Shown here one piece after another: positions 1-8,230 of a stretch of DNA of 40,515 bases. The notes under the pieces were generated by a model. That model worked only from the letters and a program-made list of their open reading frames with translations, did no database searches and was not told the DNA's origin. The DNA is taken from positions 1 to 40,515 of the forward strand of contig JAJRTE010000132.1 of NCBI GenBank assembly GCA_024278455.1, in the 5' to 3' direction. Source of the DNA: Myxococcota bacterium (GTDB lineage Bacteria; Myxococcota_A; UBA796; JAJRTE01). The first letter of the stretch is position 1, and the number at the start of each line of letters is the position of its first letter. Position numbers and translations under genes: made by a program.

Positions 1-399
1 CCCGCTCGTTGCAGGACTCGGTGGCGCCCGGATGGACGGAAGCGTCGGCGTCGTCGCAGTCGCCGTCGCTCTCGGAATAGGTGTCTCCGTCGTCGTCCAC
101 GTCCTGGCAGGAGGTATCCGCCCCGGAGCAGTCCTGGTCGATCCCGTCGCCACAGATGTCCGTCCCGCCGGGGTGGGCGTCCGGATCGGTGTCGTCGCAA
201 TCGCCGCTGGTCTCCACGTAGCCGGCAGGGGGTGAACAGGCGTCGAAGCTATCCGCGGCGACCCCGTAGCCGTCGCTATCACCATCGAGGTAGTAGGTGG
301 TCTCGACGTCCTCGTCGACGTCCCCGTCGCAGTCGTCGTCCCGCTCGTTGCAGGACTCGGTGGCGCCTGGATGGACGGAAGCGTCGGTATCGTCGCAGT
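1..399. repeat. direct repeat inside the MopE-repeat gene
   Basis: Bases 1-60 and 340-399 are nearly the same (about three mismatches), offset by 339 bases, or 113 codons. The copy at 1-60 is cut by the window edge. It reflects recent duplication of MopE units within the gene rather than a mobile element. Confidence 0.7.
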
Positions 400-1333
400 C
401 GGTGTCGTCCGAGAGGTAGCCGGCCGGGGCCGAGCAGGCCTGGGTGGCGGCTCCAGCGTCGCCGTAGCCGTCCCCATCCGCGTCCTGGTAGTAGGTGTCT
501 CCCACCCCGTCGTCGACGGTGCCGTCGCAATCGTTGTCGGCGCCGTCGCAACTCTCCTCCGCCCCGGGGTGGGAGGAGGCGTCGGTATCGTCGCAGTCTC
601 CATCCTCGGTCGCGGTGTACAGGCCCTGCGCCGCGCACAGCGACCGGGCGGGACCGGCGCCGTAGCCATCGCCATCCTGGTCCCGGTAGTAGTCGGTCGC
701 GCCGGACACGCCTCCGGCATCCGCGTCGTCGGCCTTGCCGTCGCAATCGTCGTCGGCGCCGTTACAGACCTCCTCCGCGCCCGGATGGACCTCCGGGTCA
801 GCGTCGTCGCAATCGGTCCCTCCCGCGGCCGTGGCGTCGAACCCGTCCCGGTCCACATCGGTCAAGTCGCTGCCCGAGCAGTCCTGGTCGACCTGGTCGT
901 AGGCCACCTCGGGCGCACCCGGATGGACCTCCGGGTCGGCGTCGTCGCAGTCGATATCCGCGCTGGGCGCCTCCTGGGGCGGGAACTGGCCGGGACAGGT
1001 CGTTTCCTCGCTGCCGAGCGTGTAACCGTCACCGTCCTGGTCCGGGTACCCGGTGACAGGATATCCCACCCCGGGATCCGTGTCGTCGCAATCGACCCGC
1101 TCCGGGTCCCAGTCGCAGGCGGCCTCGTCCGGGATGCCATCTTCGTCCTGGTCCGGCACGATTTCGGTGGTGCCATCACCGCAGGTGACCTCGACAAAAG
1201 GAAGGGGGGTGGGCTCGGTAGAACATCCCCCGGCCAAGATCCACATCCAGGCCGCCAAGAGGACCGAACGCGCCACTTGGTCGCGCCCGGAGAGCGCCGT
1301 TTCGCACCCTTTCGATGCACCGCTTCTCATCAT
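1..1333 (-). CDS. MopE-type metal-binding repeat lipoprotein (C-terminus beyond left edge)
   Basis: Only the first 444 codons are in the window; the frame is still open at base 1. The N-terminus has a hydrophobic stretch ending in L-A-G-G-C, with Cys37 as the likely lipidated residue, so this should be an exported lipoprotein. From about residue 60 there are seven copies of a unit with a D-C-D-D core, then P-G-A-x-E-x-C and D-x-D-C-D-G, separated by D-x-D-G-D-G-Y Ca-binding-like loops. This is the pattern of the putative metal-binding MopE repeat family common in Myxococcota. A strong GGGAGG ribosome site precedes two adjacent ATGs (1333 and 1330); either could be the start. Ligand and function are unknown; a surface or adhesive role is inferred. 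CTCGAG, frequent elsewhere, is absent here. Confidence 0.85.
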   Translation of the reverse strand, partial: MMRSGASKGCETALSGRDQVARSVLLAAWMWILAGGCSTEPTPLPFVEVTCGDGTTEIVPDQDEDGIPDEAACDWDPERVDCDDTDPGVGYPVTGYPDQDGDGYTLGSEETTCPGQFPPQEAPSADIDCDDADPEVHPGAPEVAYDQVDQDCSGSDLTDVDRDGFDATAAGGTDCDDADPEVHPGAEEVCNGADDDCDGKADDADAGGVSGATDYYRDQDGDGYGAGPARSLCAAQGLYTATEDGDCDDTDASSHPGAEESCDGADNDCDGTVDDGVGDTYYQDADGDGYGDAGAATQACSAPAGYLSDDTDCDDTDASVHPGATESCNERDDDCDGDVDEDVETTYYLDGDSDGYGVAADSFDACSPPAGYVETSGDCDDTDPDAHPGGTDICGDGIDQDCSGADTSCQDVDDDGDTYSESDGDCDDADASVHPGATESCNER

Positions 1334-2161
1334 TCCGACCTCCCTTGGACACCGCGCCGCGCGGAGAGGGCCAGGGCGAACGGCTGTCGGAGGCGTCATG
1401 CCGGGCGCTTCGTACCGGCTCGCCCCACCCTGGTCCGGCCACGGCGGCACGCAATGAAAACCGACCTCCCATCGCGACGGCCGGACACGGGCCAGCAGGC
1501 GCCACGACATCGGCTCGTGGGGGAACGCACGGCATGGGCAGTTGGGAGCAGCGGGCAGGGAACAGCGGGCAACGGCCGCGGATGCAGACGGGAAGATTTC
1601 CAGCAGTCACGTCTCTGTTTGACACAAGCTAGCATGGTCGGATGGAAAGGGCAACCGTTTTGTCATTCCGAGCCATCCGCGTTGCAAGGGTGTTGGGAGT
1701 GCAAAGGCGTTCGTGTGCCCCGTGCTTGCAAGGCCTTTGCGGCTGCGCACAGCCATTTGCGCCTTGTGCTGTCAGGAGCATCGACAGGGATTGCTCCGGG
1801 ATGCACGCCTCCGTTGATATGCGGCCAGTGCATTTCATTTCCGCGTGAAACCGTTGGCGGCTTGAAGGATGACGCCGAACCTTTCGGCGTGGCAGACGAA
1901 GAGGGGGCGCCAGGCGGTGCGGGGCTTGATCTTCCCTCTGCTGGCCCCATCGCCCCGCCGCCTGGTCCTCGAGCGCTCGGTCGAACGTTTCGATGATGGA
2001 CACCTGCCCGGGACGGTAGGAGGGGGCCATTCGTGGCAACACGGATGAGCCCTGAGACAGGGACGGTAGCCGGTTTCGGGTGCCTGACGCCTGGGTGCCA
2101 TCCTTGGTCCGCTGTGTCCGATGCCTGGCTTCAGCAATTTCCCCCTTCCCGCGCTTCCCGG
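1334..2161. other. long spacer without a recognised gene
   Basis: About 830 bases lie between the start of the leftward MopE-repeat gene and the promoter of the carboxyltransferase. Bases 1640-1860 are visibly poorer in G+C and contain a loose inverted repeat (GCAAAGGC at 1701-1708, GCCTTTGC at 1733-1740). Open frames on both strands exist but have no ribosome site, no recognisable domain and no codon bias like that of the neighbours. The minus strand of 1850-2020 could be remains of a decayed gene, but I cannot name it. No tRNA or terminator is seen. Confidence 0.5.
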
Positions 2162-2191
2162 TTGACAGCCAGCCCTTCCCTGGCGTATAAA
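2162..2191 (+). promoter_or_regulatory. sigma70-type promoter of the carboxyltransferase gene
   Basis: TTGACA at 2162-2167, 18 bases of spacer, then TATAAA at 2186-2191. This would start RNA near 2198, about 30 bases before the ATG at 2228, leaving room for the AGGAGG ribosome site at 2217-2222. Confidence 0.65.
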
Positions 2192-2227
2192 CCACGCTTC
2201 GAGCGCAACTTTCCCGAGGAGGTGGGA

Positions 2228-3778
2228 ATGGAGACGATGGAGGAGAAACTACGGGTTCTCGCCGAGAAGGATCGGGTCGCGCTGCTTGGGGGTGGGGAGG
2301 CCCGGATCAAGCGGCAGCACGACGCAGGGAAGCTCACTGCGAGAGAGCGCATTGATCTGCTTGTCGATCCCGGGACGTTCCAGGAGATCGATAGGTTCGT
2401 CGTACACCGGTGCACCGATTTCGGGATGGCGGATCAGAAGTTCCCGGGAGACGGCGTGGTCACTGGTACCGGGCGTATCGACGGGCGTCTCGTGTACCTG
2501 TTTTCTCAGGACTTCACGGTGTTCGGTGGTTCGCTGTCGCGGGAATATGCCCGCAAGATTTGCAAGATCATGGATCAAGCGGTCAAGGTGGGAGCCCCGG
2601 TCATCGGCCTGAACGATTCCGGTGGCGCGCGTATCCAGGAGGGCGTTGAGAGTCTGGGAGGGTATGCCGACATATTTCTTCGGAACGTCACCACATCCGG
2701 TGTGGTGCCGCAGATATCCGCGATCCTTGGGCCTTGCGCGGGCGGTGCCGTCTACTCGCCGGCCATCACGGACTTCGTGTTCATGGTGGAGGGGGCCTAC
2801 ATGTTCGTGACCGGCCCCGAGGTGGTCAAGACGGTGACGCACGAGGAGGTGGGCATGGAGGATCTGGGTGGAGCCATGACGCACAACGTGAAGTCCGGGG
2901 TTGCCCAGTTCGCCGCCCCCGACGAGGCGTCGTGTCTGGCTGGGATCCGCGAACTGCTGTCCTACCTGCCCTCCAACAACCTCGAGACACCTCCTTTCAA
3001 GGAGACCGGCGACCCGCCGGATCGGCCGACCGAGGCCATTGTGGACCTGGTGCCGACCAACCCGAATCTCCCCTACGACATCAAGGACGCGATCCGGGAG
3101 ATCGCCGATGATCACGAGTTTCTCGAGGTGCACGAGCACTTCGCCGGCAACATCGTGGTGGGCTTCATTCGCCTGAATGGCCGTTCGGTGGGGGTAGTGG
3201 CCAACCAACCGGCGGTGTTGGCCGGGTGCCTGGACATCGATTCGTCGGTCAAGGGCGCGCGTTTCGTGCGGTTCTGCGATGCGTTCAACATTCCCTTGTT
3301 GACTCTCGAGGACGTTCCTGGTTTTCTGCCGGGGACCGACCAGGAGTGGCGTGGGATCATCCGGAACGGGGCCAAGCTGCTTTATGCGTTTGCCGAGGCC
3401 ACCGTGCCCAAGGTGACGGTGATCATGCGCAAGTCCTACGGGGGCGCCTACTGCGTCATGGCGAGCAAGCACATCCGGGCCGACTACAACTTCGCGCTGC
3501 CCACCGCCGAAGTCGCGGTGATGGGTCCGGAAGGAGCGGTGAACATCATTTTCCGCCAGCAGCTCGCTCGCAGCGACGATCCGGATGCCGAGCGAGCCGA
3601 GTTGGTCGCGGACTACCGGCGCAGGTTCGCCAACCCGTACAAGGCCGCCGAACTGGGATTCATCGACGAGATCCTGCACCCTACCAACCTCCGGCGCCGC
3701 CTGTGCGCCGCGTTCGACGTCCTGGAGAACAAGCAGGACGACGTGCCGCGCAGGAAGCATGGCAACATCCCCCTGTAG
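2228..3778 (+). CDS. acyl-CoA carboxylase, carboxyltransferase (beta) subunit
   Basis: This 516-residue protein is a full-length member of the propionyl/acetyl-CoA carboxylase beta family, which moves the carboxyl group from carboxybiotin to an acyl-CoA. Both oxyanion-hole regions are visible: G-G-A-R-I-Q-E-G at residues 132-139 and G-P-C-A-G-G-A at 168-174. In the C-terminal half are D-V-P-G-F-L-P-G and S-Y-G-G-A-Y (403-408), and the protein ends in the family-typical H-G-N-I-P-L. The start at 2228 is chosen because AGGAGG lies five bases upstream; an earlier in-frame ATG would place the promoter inside the gene. No biotin carboxylase or biotin carrier gene is adjacent, so the partner must be encoded elsewhere. 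Propionyl-CoA is the likeliest substrate, but methylmalonyl-CoA decarboxylase alpha subunits look alike and cannot be excluded. Confidence 0.93.
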   Translation: METMEEKLRVLAEKDRVALLGGGEARIKRQHDAGKLTARERIDLLVDPGTFQEIDRFVVHRCTDFGMADQKFPGDGVVTGTGRIDGRLVYLFSQDFTVFGGSLSREYARKICKIMDQAVKVGAPVIGLNDSGGARIQEGVESLGGYADIFLRNVTTSGVVPQISAILGPCAGGAVYSPAITDFVFMVEGAYMFVTGPEVVKTVTHEEVGMEDLGGAMTHNVKSGVAQFAAPDEASCLAGIRELLSYLPSNNLETPPFKETGDPPDRPTEAIVDLVPTNPNLPYDIKDAIREIADDHEFLEVHEHFAGNIVVGFIRLNGRSVGVVANQPAVLAGCLDIDSSVKGARFVRFCDAFNIPLLTLEDVPGFLPGTDQEWRGIIRNGAKLLYAFAEATVPKVTVIMRKSYGGAYCVMASKHIRADYNFALPTAEVAVMGPEGAVNIIFRQQLARSDDPDAERAELVADYRRRFANPYKAAELGFIDEILHPTNLRRRLCAAFDVLENKQDDVPRRKHGNIPL

Positions 3779-3838
3779 GGGCAAAGAGATCTGTCACCGC
3801 GTGTTCGAGTGTGGTAGAACGTGGGGAGAGTCGCGGGG

Positions 3839-3867
3839 TTGACAAATCGACCGCGTCAATCGATACT
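3839..3867 (+). promoter_or_regulatory. sigma70-type promoter of the kinase gene series
   Basis: Perfect TTGACA at 3839-3844, 17-base spacer, then GATACT at 3862-3867. It lies in the 207-base gap before the kinase and predicts a leader of about 110 bases. Confidence 0.6.
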
Positions 3868-3985
3868 GGCTCAGGGTACCGGCCGGTGGCGTGCTCGATC
3901 CTGTGGCGGGCTGTTGTGCCCCGCGGGGGCGTAGCGGTGCCGTCGCCGTCCGGGCAGAGGGAATTCCCCCTCGAGGCGACGAGAG

Positions 3986-6106
3986 ATGTCACAACCAATA
4001 CAACGGGTCGGACAGTACAACTTTTTGAAGAAGCTCGGCAGCGGTCGCATGGCCGAAGTCTATCTTGGCCGAATCGAGGGTGCGGAAGGGTTCCAGAAGC
4101 CGGTTGCGATCAAGAAGATTCTCCCCCATCTTTCGAGCGATCTCCAGTTCGTGCAGTCGCTGATCGCGGAAGCGCGCGTCGGCGGGCAGCTTCACCATCG
4201 GAACATCGTCGAGGTCTATGATTTCATTCGGTACGGCAACGACTACTGTATCATCATGGAGTACGTGGACGGCGTCGATCTGGGCCGGATACTTCGGTCG
4301 GCCCGCCGTTATCGCGTCCGCATTCCGCCGGCCGCTGCCCTCTACATCGCCTCCCACATCTGCGATGGTCTGGACTATGCCCACTCGGCTCGAGGTTTCA
4401 ACGGGGAGCCGCTCAACATCATTCACCGGGACCTCAAGCCGTCCAACATCCTGATTTCCATCAAGGGCGGGGTCAAGATCTCCGACTTCGGCATTGCTCG
4501 AGTCATGGAACAGGCGGTGCAGCGAAGTCCAGGGGATGTCAAGGTTTCCTATCAGTACCAGTCACCAGAGCAGGCCACGGGCGGCATGCGATTGACGGCT
4601 GGGTCGGACATCTTTTCGGTCGGAGTCATTCTGTTCGAGATGTTGACCCTGGAGCCCCTGTTTCCCGGCAAGAACGTCCTCGAGGTGCTCGAGGGGCTTC
4701 GGGAGGCCGATTTCTCGCGGAGGCTGGACTTGGCCCAGCGGCAGTTGCCCGGCTCGGAGAAGATCCTGGCCACCGCGCTGGATCCCGACCCGGACCAGCG
4801 CTACCGTACCGCGCGGATGATGGCCGAGGATATCCGGCGGCTCTTGCTCTACCTCAAGGTCGATGATCCTCGAGAACGGCTCGTCACCTTCTTCGCACGT
4901 CTCGTGCGCTTCGTGCAGGAGCAGGGCAAGCGTCCGCCCGCGAAGCGGTCCGGCACCGAGTCCGCTTCGCGTCAGGCAGCGGGGCATGGGGAGACCGGTT
5001 CACTGTCCGACGCCGGGGAGGAGGACGCGGCCCAAGGGGAACGTGGCACGGATGACGGGGAAATGGCCACCATCAGCCAGGACGCCGCTGGGCAGGTACC
5101 TTCCGGGGAGGCGCCGGCCGCAGCCGCTTCCGTTTCGGACGACGCGGTGGCCCCTGCGCACCAGCCCCAGGCGCCTCCTCCCCCCGGGGCATTTTCGACC
5201 CATGCGCCGCCTTCGGTGAGTGCGTCTCCTGGTGGCGACGCCCCGGGTGGTGGGGAGGAAACGCCCATCTTGCCACCGGTAGCCGGCGCCGGGCACGCAG
5301 GCACGGAACTCGAGATGCCCATGCCTTCGGCCTGTTCGAGTGACCAGGGGGCCGAGGCAGGTGACGGAGGGTTCGGAGCCGGCGGGGGGGAGGCCGTGTT
5401 CCCGGGAGCGTCTGCCGCGCCGGAACCCGGATCGCCGGACGTTCCGGAGCGTGAGCCCACGGCCATGCCGGGCGAGGGGCAGGACGTCTCCCTCGCTTCG
5501 GGGACGCCCACCGGGCCCGACCTGCCGGTGGATTTCAATCCGGAGGAGACGCGCATCGGGAGCTATGCGACGGTGGAGCCCGCCACGGTGCCGCTCCAGT
5601 CCCAGCCGCAGCCGGTTGCGTCCGATGACGCCACCCGCATCCTGCCGGTGGGGGATGTCCCTTCAGGCCCCGAGTCCGCGCCGGGAACGGCGGCGCCGCC
5701 GGCGACCTCCCGGGCCTTCGATGACACGGTGGACAGTGGTGACAGCACCGCTGTGCTTCCAGCAGCGCCCAACCCTTTGCCGGCCCGCCCCGGGGGCGGC
5801 CGCAGGATATTGCTCCTCGGCCTCGGCATGGTCGCCGTACTGGCCGTAGGAGGCGGCAGCCTCGCCGTCTGGCAGCACATGAAGACCCCGGCCGATGTCG
5901 TCGACGCCGACCACAAACAGTGCCCCGTGTGCGGCCACGTCTTGCCGGCGGACGCAGTGTTTTGTAGCTTCTGCGGCGCGAATCTCGACACGGAAGGACA
6001 GCAGGGTGGCGAAGAAGCCATCGTCAAGTGCCCCTATTGCGGTGCAGACAATGACCCGGGCGCGGCTTATTGCGCCAACTGCGGCAAGAAGCTACCGAAC
6101 CACTGA
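3986..6106 (+). CDS. membrane Ser/Thr protein kinase with C-terminal double zinc ribbon
   Basis: The 706-residue protein begins with a complete eukaryotic-type kinase domain (about 10-290): Gly loop L-G-S-G-R-M-A-E-V, ATP-binding Lys43, H-R-D at 147-149 with D149 as catalytic base, D-F-G from 167, and S-P-E-Q in place of A-P-E. Residues 310-600 are a Pro/Ala/Gly/acidic linker of low complexity. One membrane segment follows at about 607-628. The tail has two CxxC-x10-CxxC zinc ribbons, Cys 646/649/660/663 and 682/685/696/699. With the kinase in the cytoplasm the ribbons should lie on the periplasmic side, which suggests a sensor or protein-contact role (inference). It is the first gene of a long same-strand series; the next gene starts 14 bases after its stop. 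Confidence 0.93.
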   Translation: MSQPIQRVGQYNFLKKLGSGRMAEVYLGRIEGAEGFQKPVAIKKILPHLSSDLQFVQSLIAEARVGGQLHHRNIVEVYDFIRYGNDYCIIMEYVDGVDLGRILRSARRYRVRIPPAAALYIASHICDGLDYAHSARGFNGEPLNIIHRDLKPSNILISIKGGVKISDFGIARVMEQAVQRSPGDVKVSYQYQSPEQATGGMRLTAGSDIFSVGVILFEMLTLEPLFPGKNVLEVLEGLREADFSRRLDLAQRQLPGSEKILATALDPDPDQRYRTARMMAEDIRRLLLYLKVDDPRERLVTFFARLVRFVQEQGKRPPAKRSGTESASRQAAGHGETGSLSDAGEEDAAQGERGTDDGEMATISQDAAGQVPSGEAPAAAASVSDDAVAPAHQPQAPPPPGAFSTHAPPSVSASPGGDAPGGGEETPILPPVAGAGHAGTELEMPMPSACSSDQGAEAGDGGFGAGGGEAVFPGASAAPEPGSPDVPEREPTAMPGEGQDVSLASGTPTGPDLPVDFNPEETRIGSYATVEPATVPLQSQPQPVASDDATRILPVGDVPSGPESAPGTAAPPATSRAFDDTVDSGDSTAVLPAAPNPLPARPGGGRRILLLGLGMVAVLAVGGGSLAVWQHMKTPADVVDADHKQCPVCGHVLPADAVFCSFCGANLDTEGQQGGEEAIVKCPYCGADNDPGAAYCANCGKKLPNH

Positions 6107-6120
6107 TCGAGAGGCGCACC

Positions 6121-6675
6121 ATGCGGACTTTCTTGACCAATCGGCTGTCCCGCCGGGAATTCACGGCCGTCATGCTAGGCCTCGCCGCGGCAATCTTGCT
6201 CTCAGGCTGCCCGAAACGGCAGCAGGACGGCCTGGTTTTCGACGAAACCGCTACCGAGCGGAAGAAGAAAAAGAAGCGCGCCAAGGTCGCCAAGAGCGGG
6301 GACCTGATGTACGGCCGGGTGGTCGACAGGAACGACCAGCCGCTGAAGCGGGTCACCATCCTGGTCACTCCAGGGAACGGCGAACTGATCTCGAACAAGT
6401 GGGGCGAGTACGAGATCGACCGGCTGCATGCCGACGACGGCTCGCCGATTCCCCTGTCTCCTGGAGAGGACTACACCATCAATGCGTGGAAGCCGGGCTA
6501 CCACGAAACCACGCAGATTTTCCGGTTCGACGGAGGCGTCCAGGAGATCCCCACCATCACATTGATCGAAGACACCATCAAGCTCGAGGACTACGAGCCC
6601 GTGCCGCTGGTCCCGCTCGACGACGAGGACGACGGGGCCCAGAGCGGTGTCGGCAAGTCGGTGGAAAACGAATAG
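6121..6675 (+). CDS. Tat-type lipoprotein with carboxypeptidase-regulatory-like fold
   Basis: A 184-residue protein. The N-terminus combines a twin-arginine motif (S-R-R-E-F-T at residues 10-15) with a lipobox L-L-S-G-C, Cys30 being the likely lipidation site. After a Lys-rich stretch (about 42-50), residues 58-140 look like a carboxypeptidase D regulatory-like beta-sandwich (G-R-V-V-D-x-N-D-Q-P-L, then G-E-Y-E-I and Y-T-I-N-A-W-K-P-G-Y). The tail is acidic. The start at 6121 is set by GAGAGG at 6109-6114; an earlier in-frame ATG overlaps the kinase gene and is less likely. Position right after the kinase suggests a shared transcript. A binding or scaffold role is inferred from the fold only. 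Confidence 0.8.
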   Translation: MRTFLTNRLSRREFTAVMLGLAAAILLSGCPKRQQDGLVFDETATERKKKKKRAKVAKSGDLMYGRVVDRNDQPLKRVTILVTPGNGELISNKWGEYEIDRLHADDGSPIPLSPGEDYTINAWKPGYHETTQIFRFDGGVQEIPTITLIEDTIKLEDYEPVPLVPLDDEDDGAQSGVGKSVENE

Positions 6676-6703
6676 CGTAGAGCGCTCGCTCGAGGACATG
6701 TCC

Positions 6704-8230
6704 ATGGGTATCATCAACAATCCGATTCGTATGCGATGCCGAGGCGTTTTCCTCGTGCTCCTCGCCGCGGTCCTGGCTGCCTCGTGCGGGGCCGGGTGCG
6801 GGGAGAAGGAGACCGTCGTCGATACCGCCGCGTCCAACGGAACGAGCCAGGGCGGGACGCTGGAAAAGCGCATCTGCCCAAAGTGTGGCAGGCAATACTT
6901 CAACGGCGAACTATTCTGTATCTATGACAGGACGCAGCTCGTCGCAGCCAACACCATTACCGCCACGGAGAAGGTCTGCCCCGTGTGCGGGCGCAAGTAC
7001 CCCCCATCCAAGAATTTCTGCGTGTTGGATGGCACCGCGCTCGTCGACGTTGTCGAAGATGAAGGTAACGCCGTTGCACAGGCCCCCGGTACCTCGACCC
7101 CCGGAGACAAGGGCGACGACGCTGCAAAACAACCACTCGAGACGAGGACCGAAACCACCTCGCGTTCCTCTGATACCCGCGTCGCCTCCGTCGAGCCAGT
7201 CGCGCCCAGGACCTACAGCTCGTCTGGATCGCGATATGACACCGGTTCGAGCCGATCGACCGGGTCGCGATCCACCACCACCACGACGGGGTCTCAAAAA
7301 CGCTCCACGACAGGCAGTACCAGCAGGTCCACGACCGGGACGTCGCACGGTTCCACCCGCAAGTCGACTGGAACGACCTACTCGAGCAACTCGTACCGGC
7401 CTCCGCCGACGCCGCGACCCTCGCGGTACGTGCCTCCGCCGACGCCGCGACCCTCGCGGTACGTGCCTCCGCCGACGCCGCGACCCTCGCGGTACGTGCC
7501 TCCGCCGACGCCTATTCCTGCGCGTCCGACCCCGGTGCCGCGGCACCCTACGCCTGTGCCCCCGAGGGCGACGCCCGTCCCGCCGCCTCCGCCGTTGCCG
7601 GTGGCGACTCCGAAACCTGTCGTGGTGGCAAAGGTGGAGCCACCTGGCGACAGCCGGTCGGCGAGCGTGGTGTCGCTGAAGTCGGCGAGCGAACTGTTCG
7701 CCGAATTCGAGACGACTTCCGCCCGTGCCTCCCAGGGAAAGCTCAGCGCGGCGGATGTTGCGGCCCTGGAAGCCGTGGGCATGTCGGATGCCAACTTCAC
7801 CCGGTCCCGTGCGCTCTTGGCCATGAACTACAAGAATCGTGACAATAGCAAGTACTACAAGGCGTTGACCGAACTGATGAGTCTGCCCGAGAACCAGTAC
7901 AACCCGATGTACAACCTCGAGCTGGCCGAGTACTACCTGTTGACGAAGAAGTACGCCAAGAGTGTGGAGCAGGCAAGGCTGGTCGACCGTTTCAAGCAGC
8001 GCCTGCCGCGATCGGTCTACTACCAGAACGTGGCACGCATGTACGAGGTGCAGGCCAAGGCCTATGAAGGACGGTTCAACGAGACCGAGGATCCGGAATA
8101 CCTCGACAAGGCCATTTCCATCTGGAACCGCTACATCAACCACGTGTCCAGAAAGGACCAGGTGGACCGCGTTCAGATGGCCAAGGACTACATCGCCAAG
8201 CTGGAGAAGATCAAGAGGAGGCTGGAGTGA
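6704..8230 (+). CDS. lipoprotein with two degenerate zinc ribbons, Pro-rich repeats and helical tail
   Basis: A 508-residue protein. The signal peptide ends in L-A-A-S-C, Cys28 being the likely lipidated residue. Two short modules follow, each C-P-x-C-G followed by F-C-x-x-D (about 50-105): the first three ligands of a zinc ribbon are Cys but the fourth is Asp. Residues 120-230 are Ser/Thr-rich, then an 11-residue Y-V-P-P-P-T-P-R-P-S-R unit repeats in tandem before further Pro-rich sequence. The last 180 residues are helical and Tyr-rich, like TPR repeats. The ATG at 6704 has GAGG eight bases upstream; the ATG at 6698 is too close. The stop overlaps the next start (GTGA). The ribbons echo those in the upstream kinase, so a common envelope complex is plausible. 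No known function. Confidence 0.78.
   Translation: MGIINNPIRMRCRGVFLVLLAAVLAASCGAGCGEKETVVDTAASNGTSQGGTLEKRICPKCGRQYFNGELFCIYDRTQLVAANTITATEKVCPVCGRKYPPSKNFCVLDGTALVDVVEDEGNAVAQAPGTSTPGDKGDDAAKQPLETRTETTSRSSDTRVASVEPVAPRTYSSSGSRYDTGSSRSTGSRSTTTTTGSQKRSTTGSTSRSTTGTSHGSTRKSTGTTYSSNSYRPPPTPRPSRYVPPPTPRPSRYVPPPTPRPSRYVPPPTPIPARPTPVPRHPTPVPPRATPVPPPPPLPVATPKPVVVAKVEPPGDSRSASVVSLKSASELFAEFETTSARASQGKLSAADVAALEAVGMSDANFTRSRALLAMNYKNRDNSKYYKALTELMSLPENQYNPMYNLELAEYYLLTKKYAKSVEQARLVDRFKQRLPRSVYYQNVARMYEVQAKAYEGRFNETEDPEYLDKAISIWNRYINHVSRKDQVDRVQMAKDYIAKLEKIKRRLE
7394..7525 (+). repeat. 33-base coding tandem repeat, four copies
   Basis: Units start at 7394, 7427, 7460 and 7493. The second and third are identical, the first differs at the Val codon, and the fourth decays in its last third. 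The unit encodes an 11-residue Pro-rich, Arg-containing spacer in the zinc-ribbon lipoprotein. Confidence 0.9.

Noticed and set aside
1620..1648. Promoter at TTGACA in the left spacer
   Set aside because: No acceptable -10 box at 16-18 bases and no gene downstream in range.
371..1996. Plus-strand open frame of 541 codons over the left-edge repeat gene and the spacer
   Set aside because: The minus strand reads cleanly as MopE repeats with a lipoprotein signal; the plus frame is low-complexity Val/Arg.
1629..2195. Minus-strand open frame of 188 codons in the left spacer
   Set aside because: No ribosome site, no domain, and it covers the carboxyltransferase promoter on the opposite strand.
2228..3778. 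Missing biotin carboxylase partner as an anomaly
   Set aside because: Carboxyltransferase genes of this family often stand apart from their partner subunits.
7394..7525. CRISPR-like array
   Set aside because: Units are contiguous 33-base coding repeats with no spacers; the 129-base array at the right edge is likewise coding.
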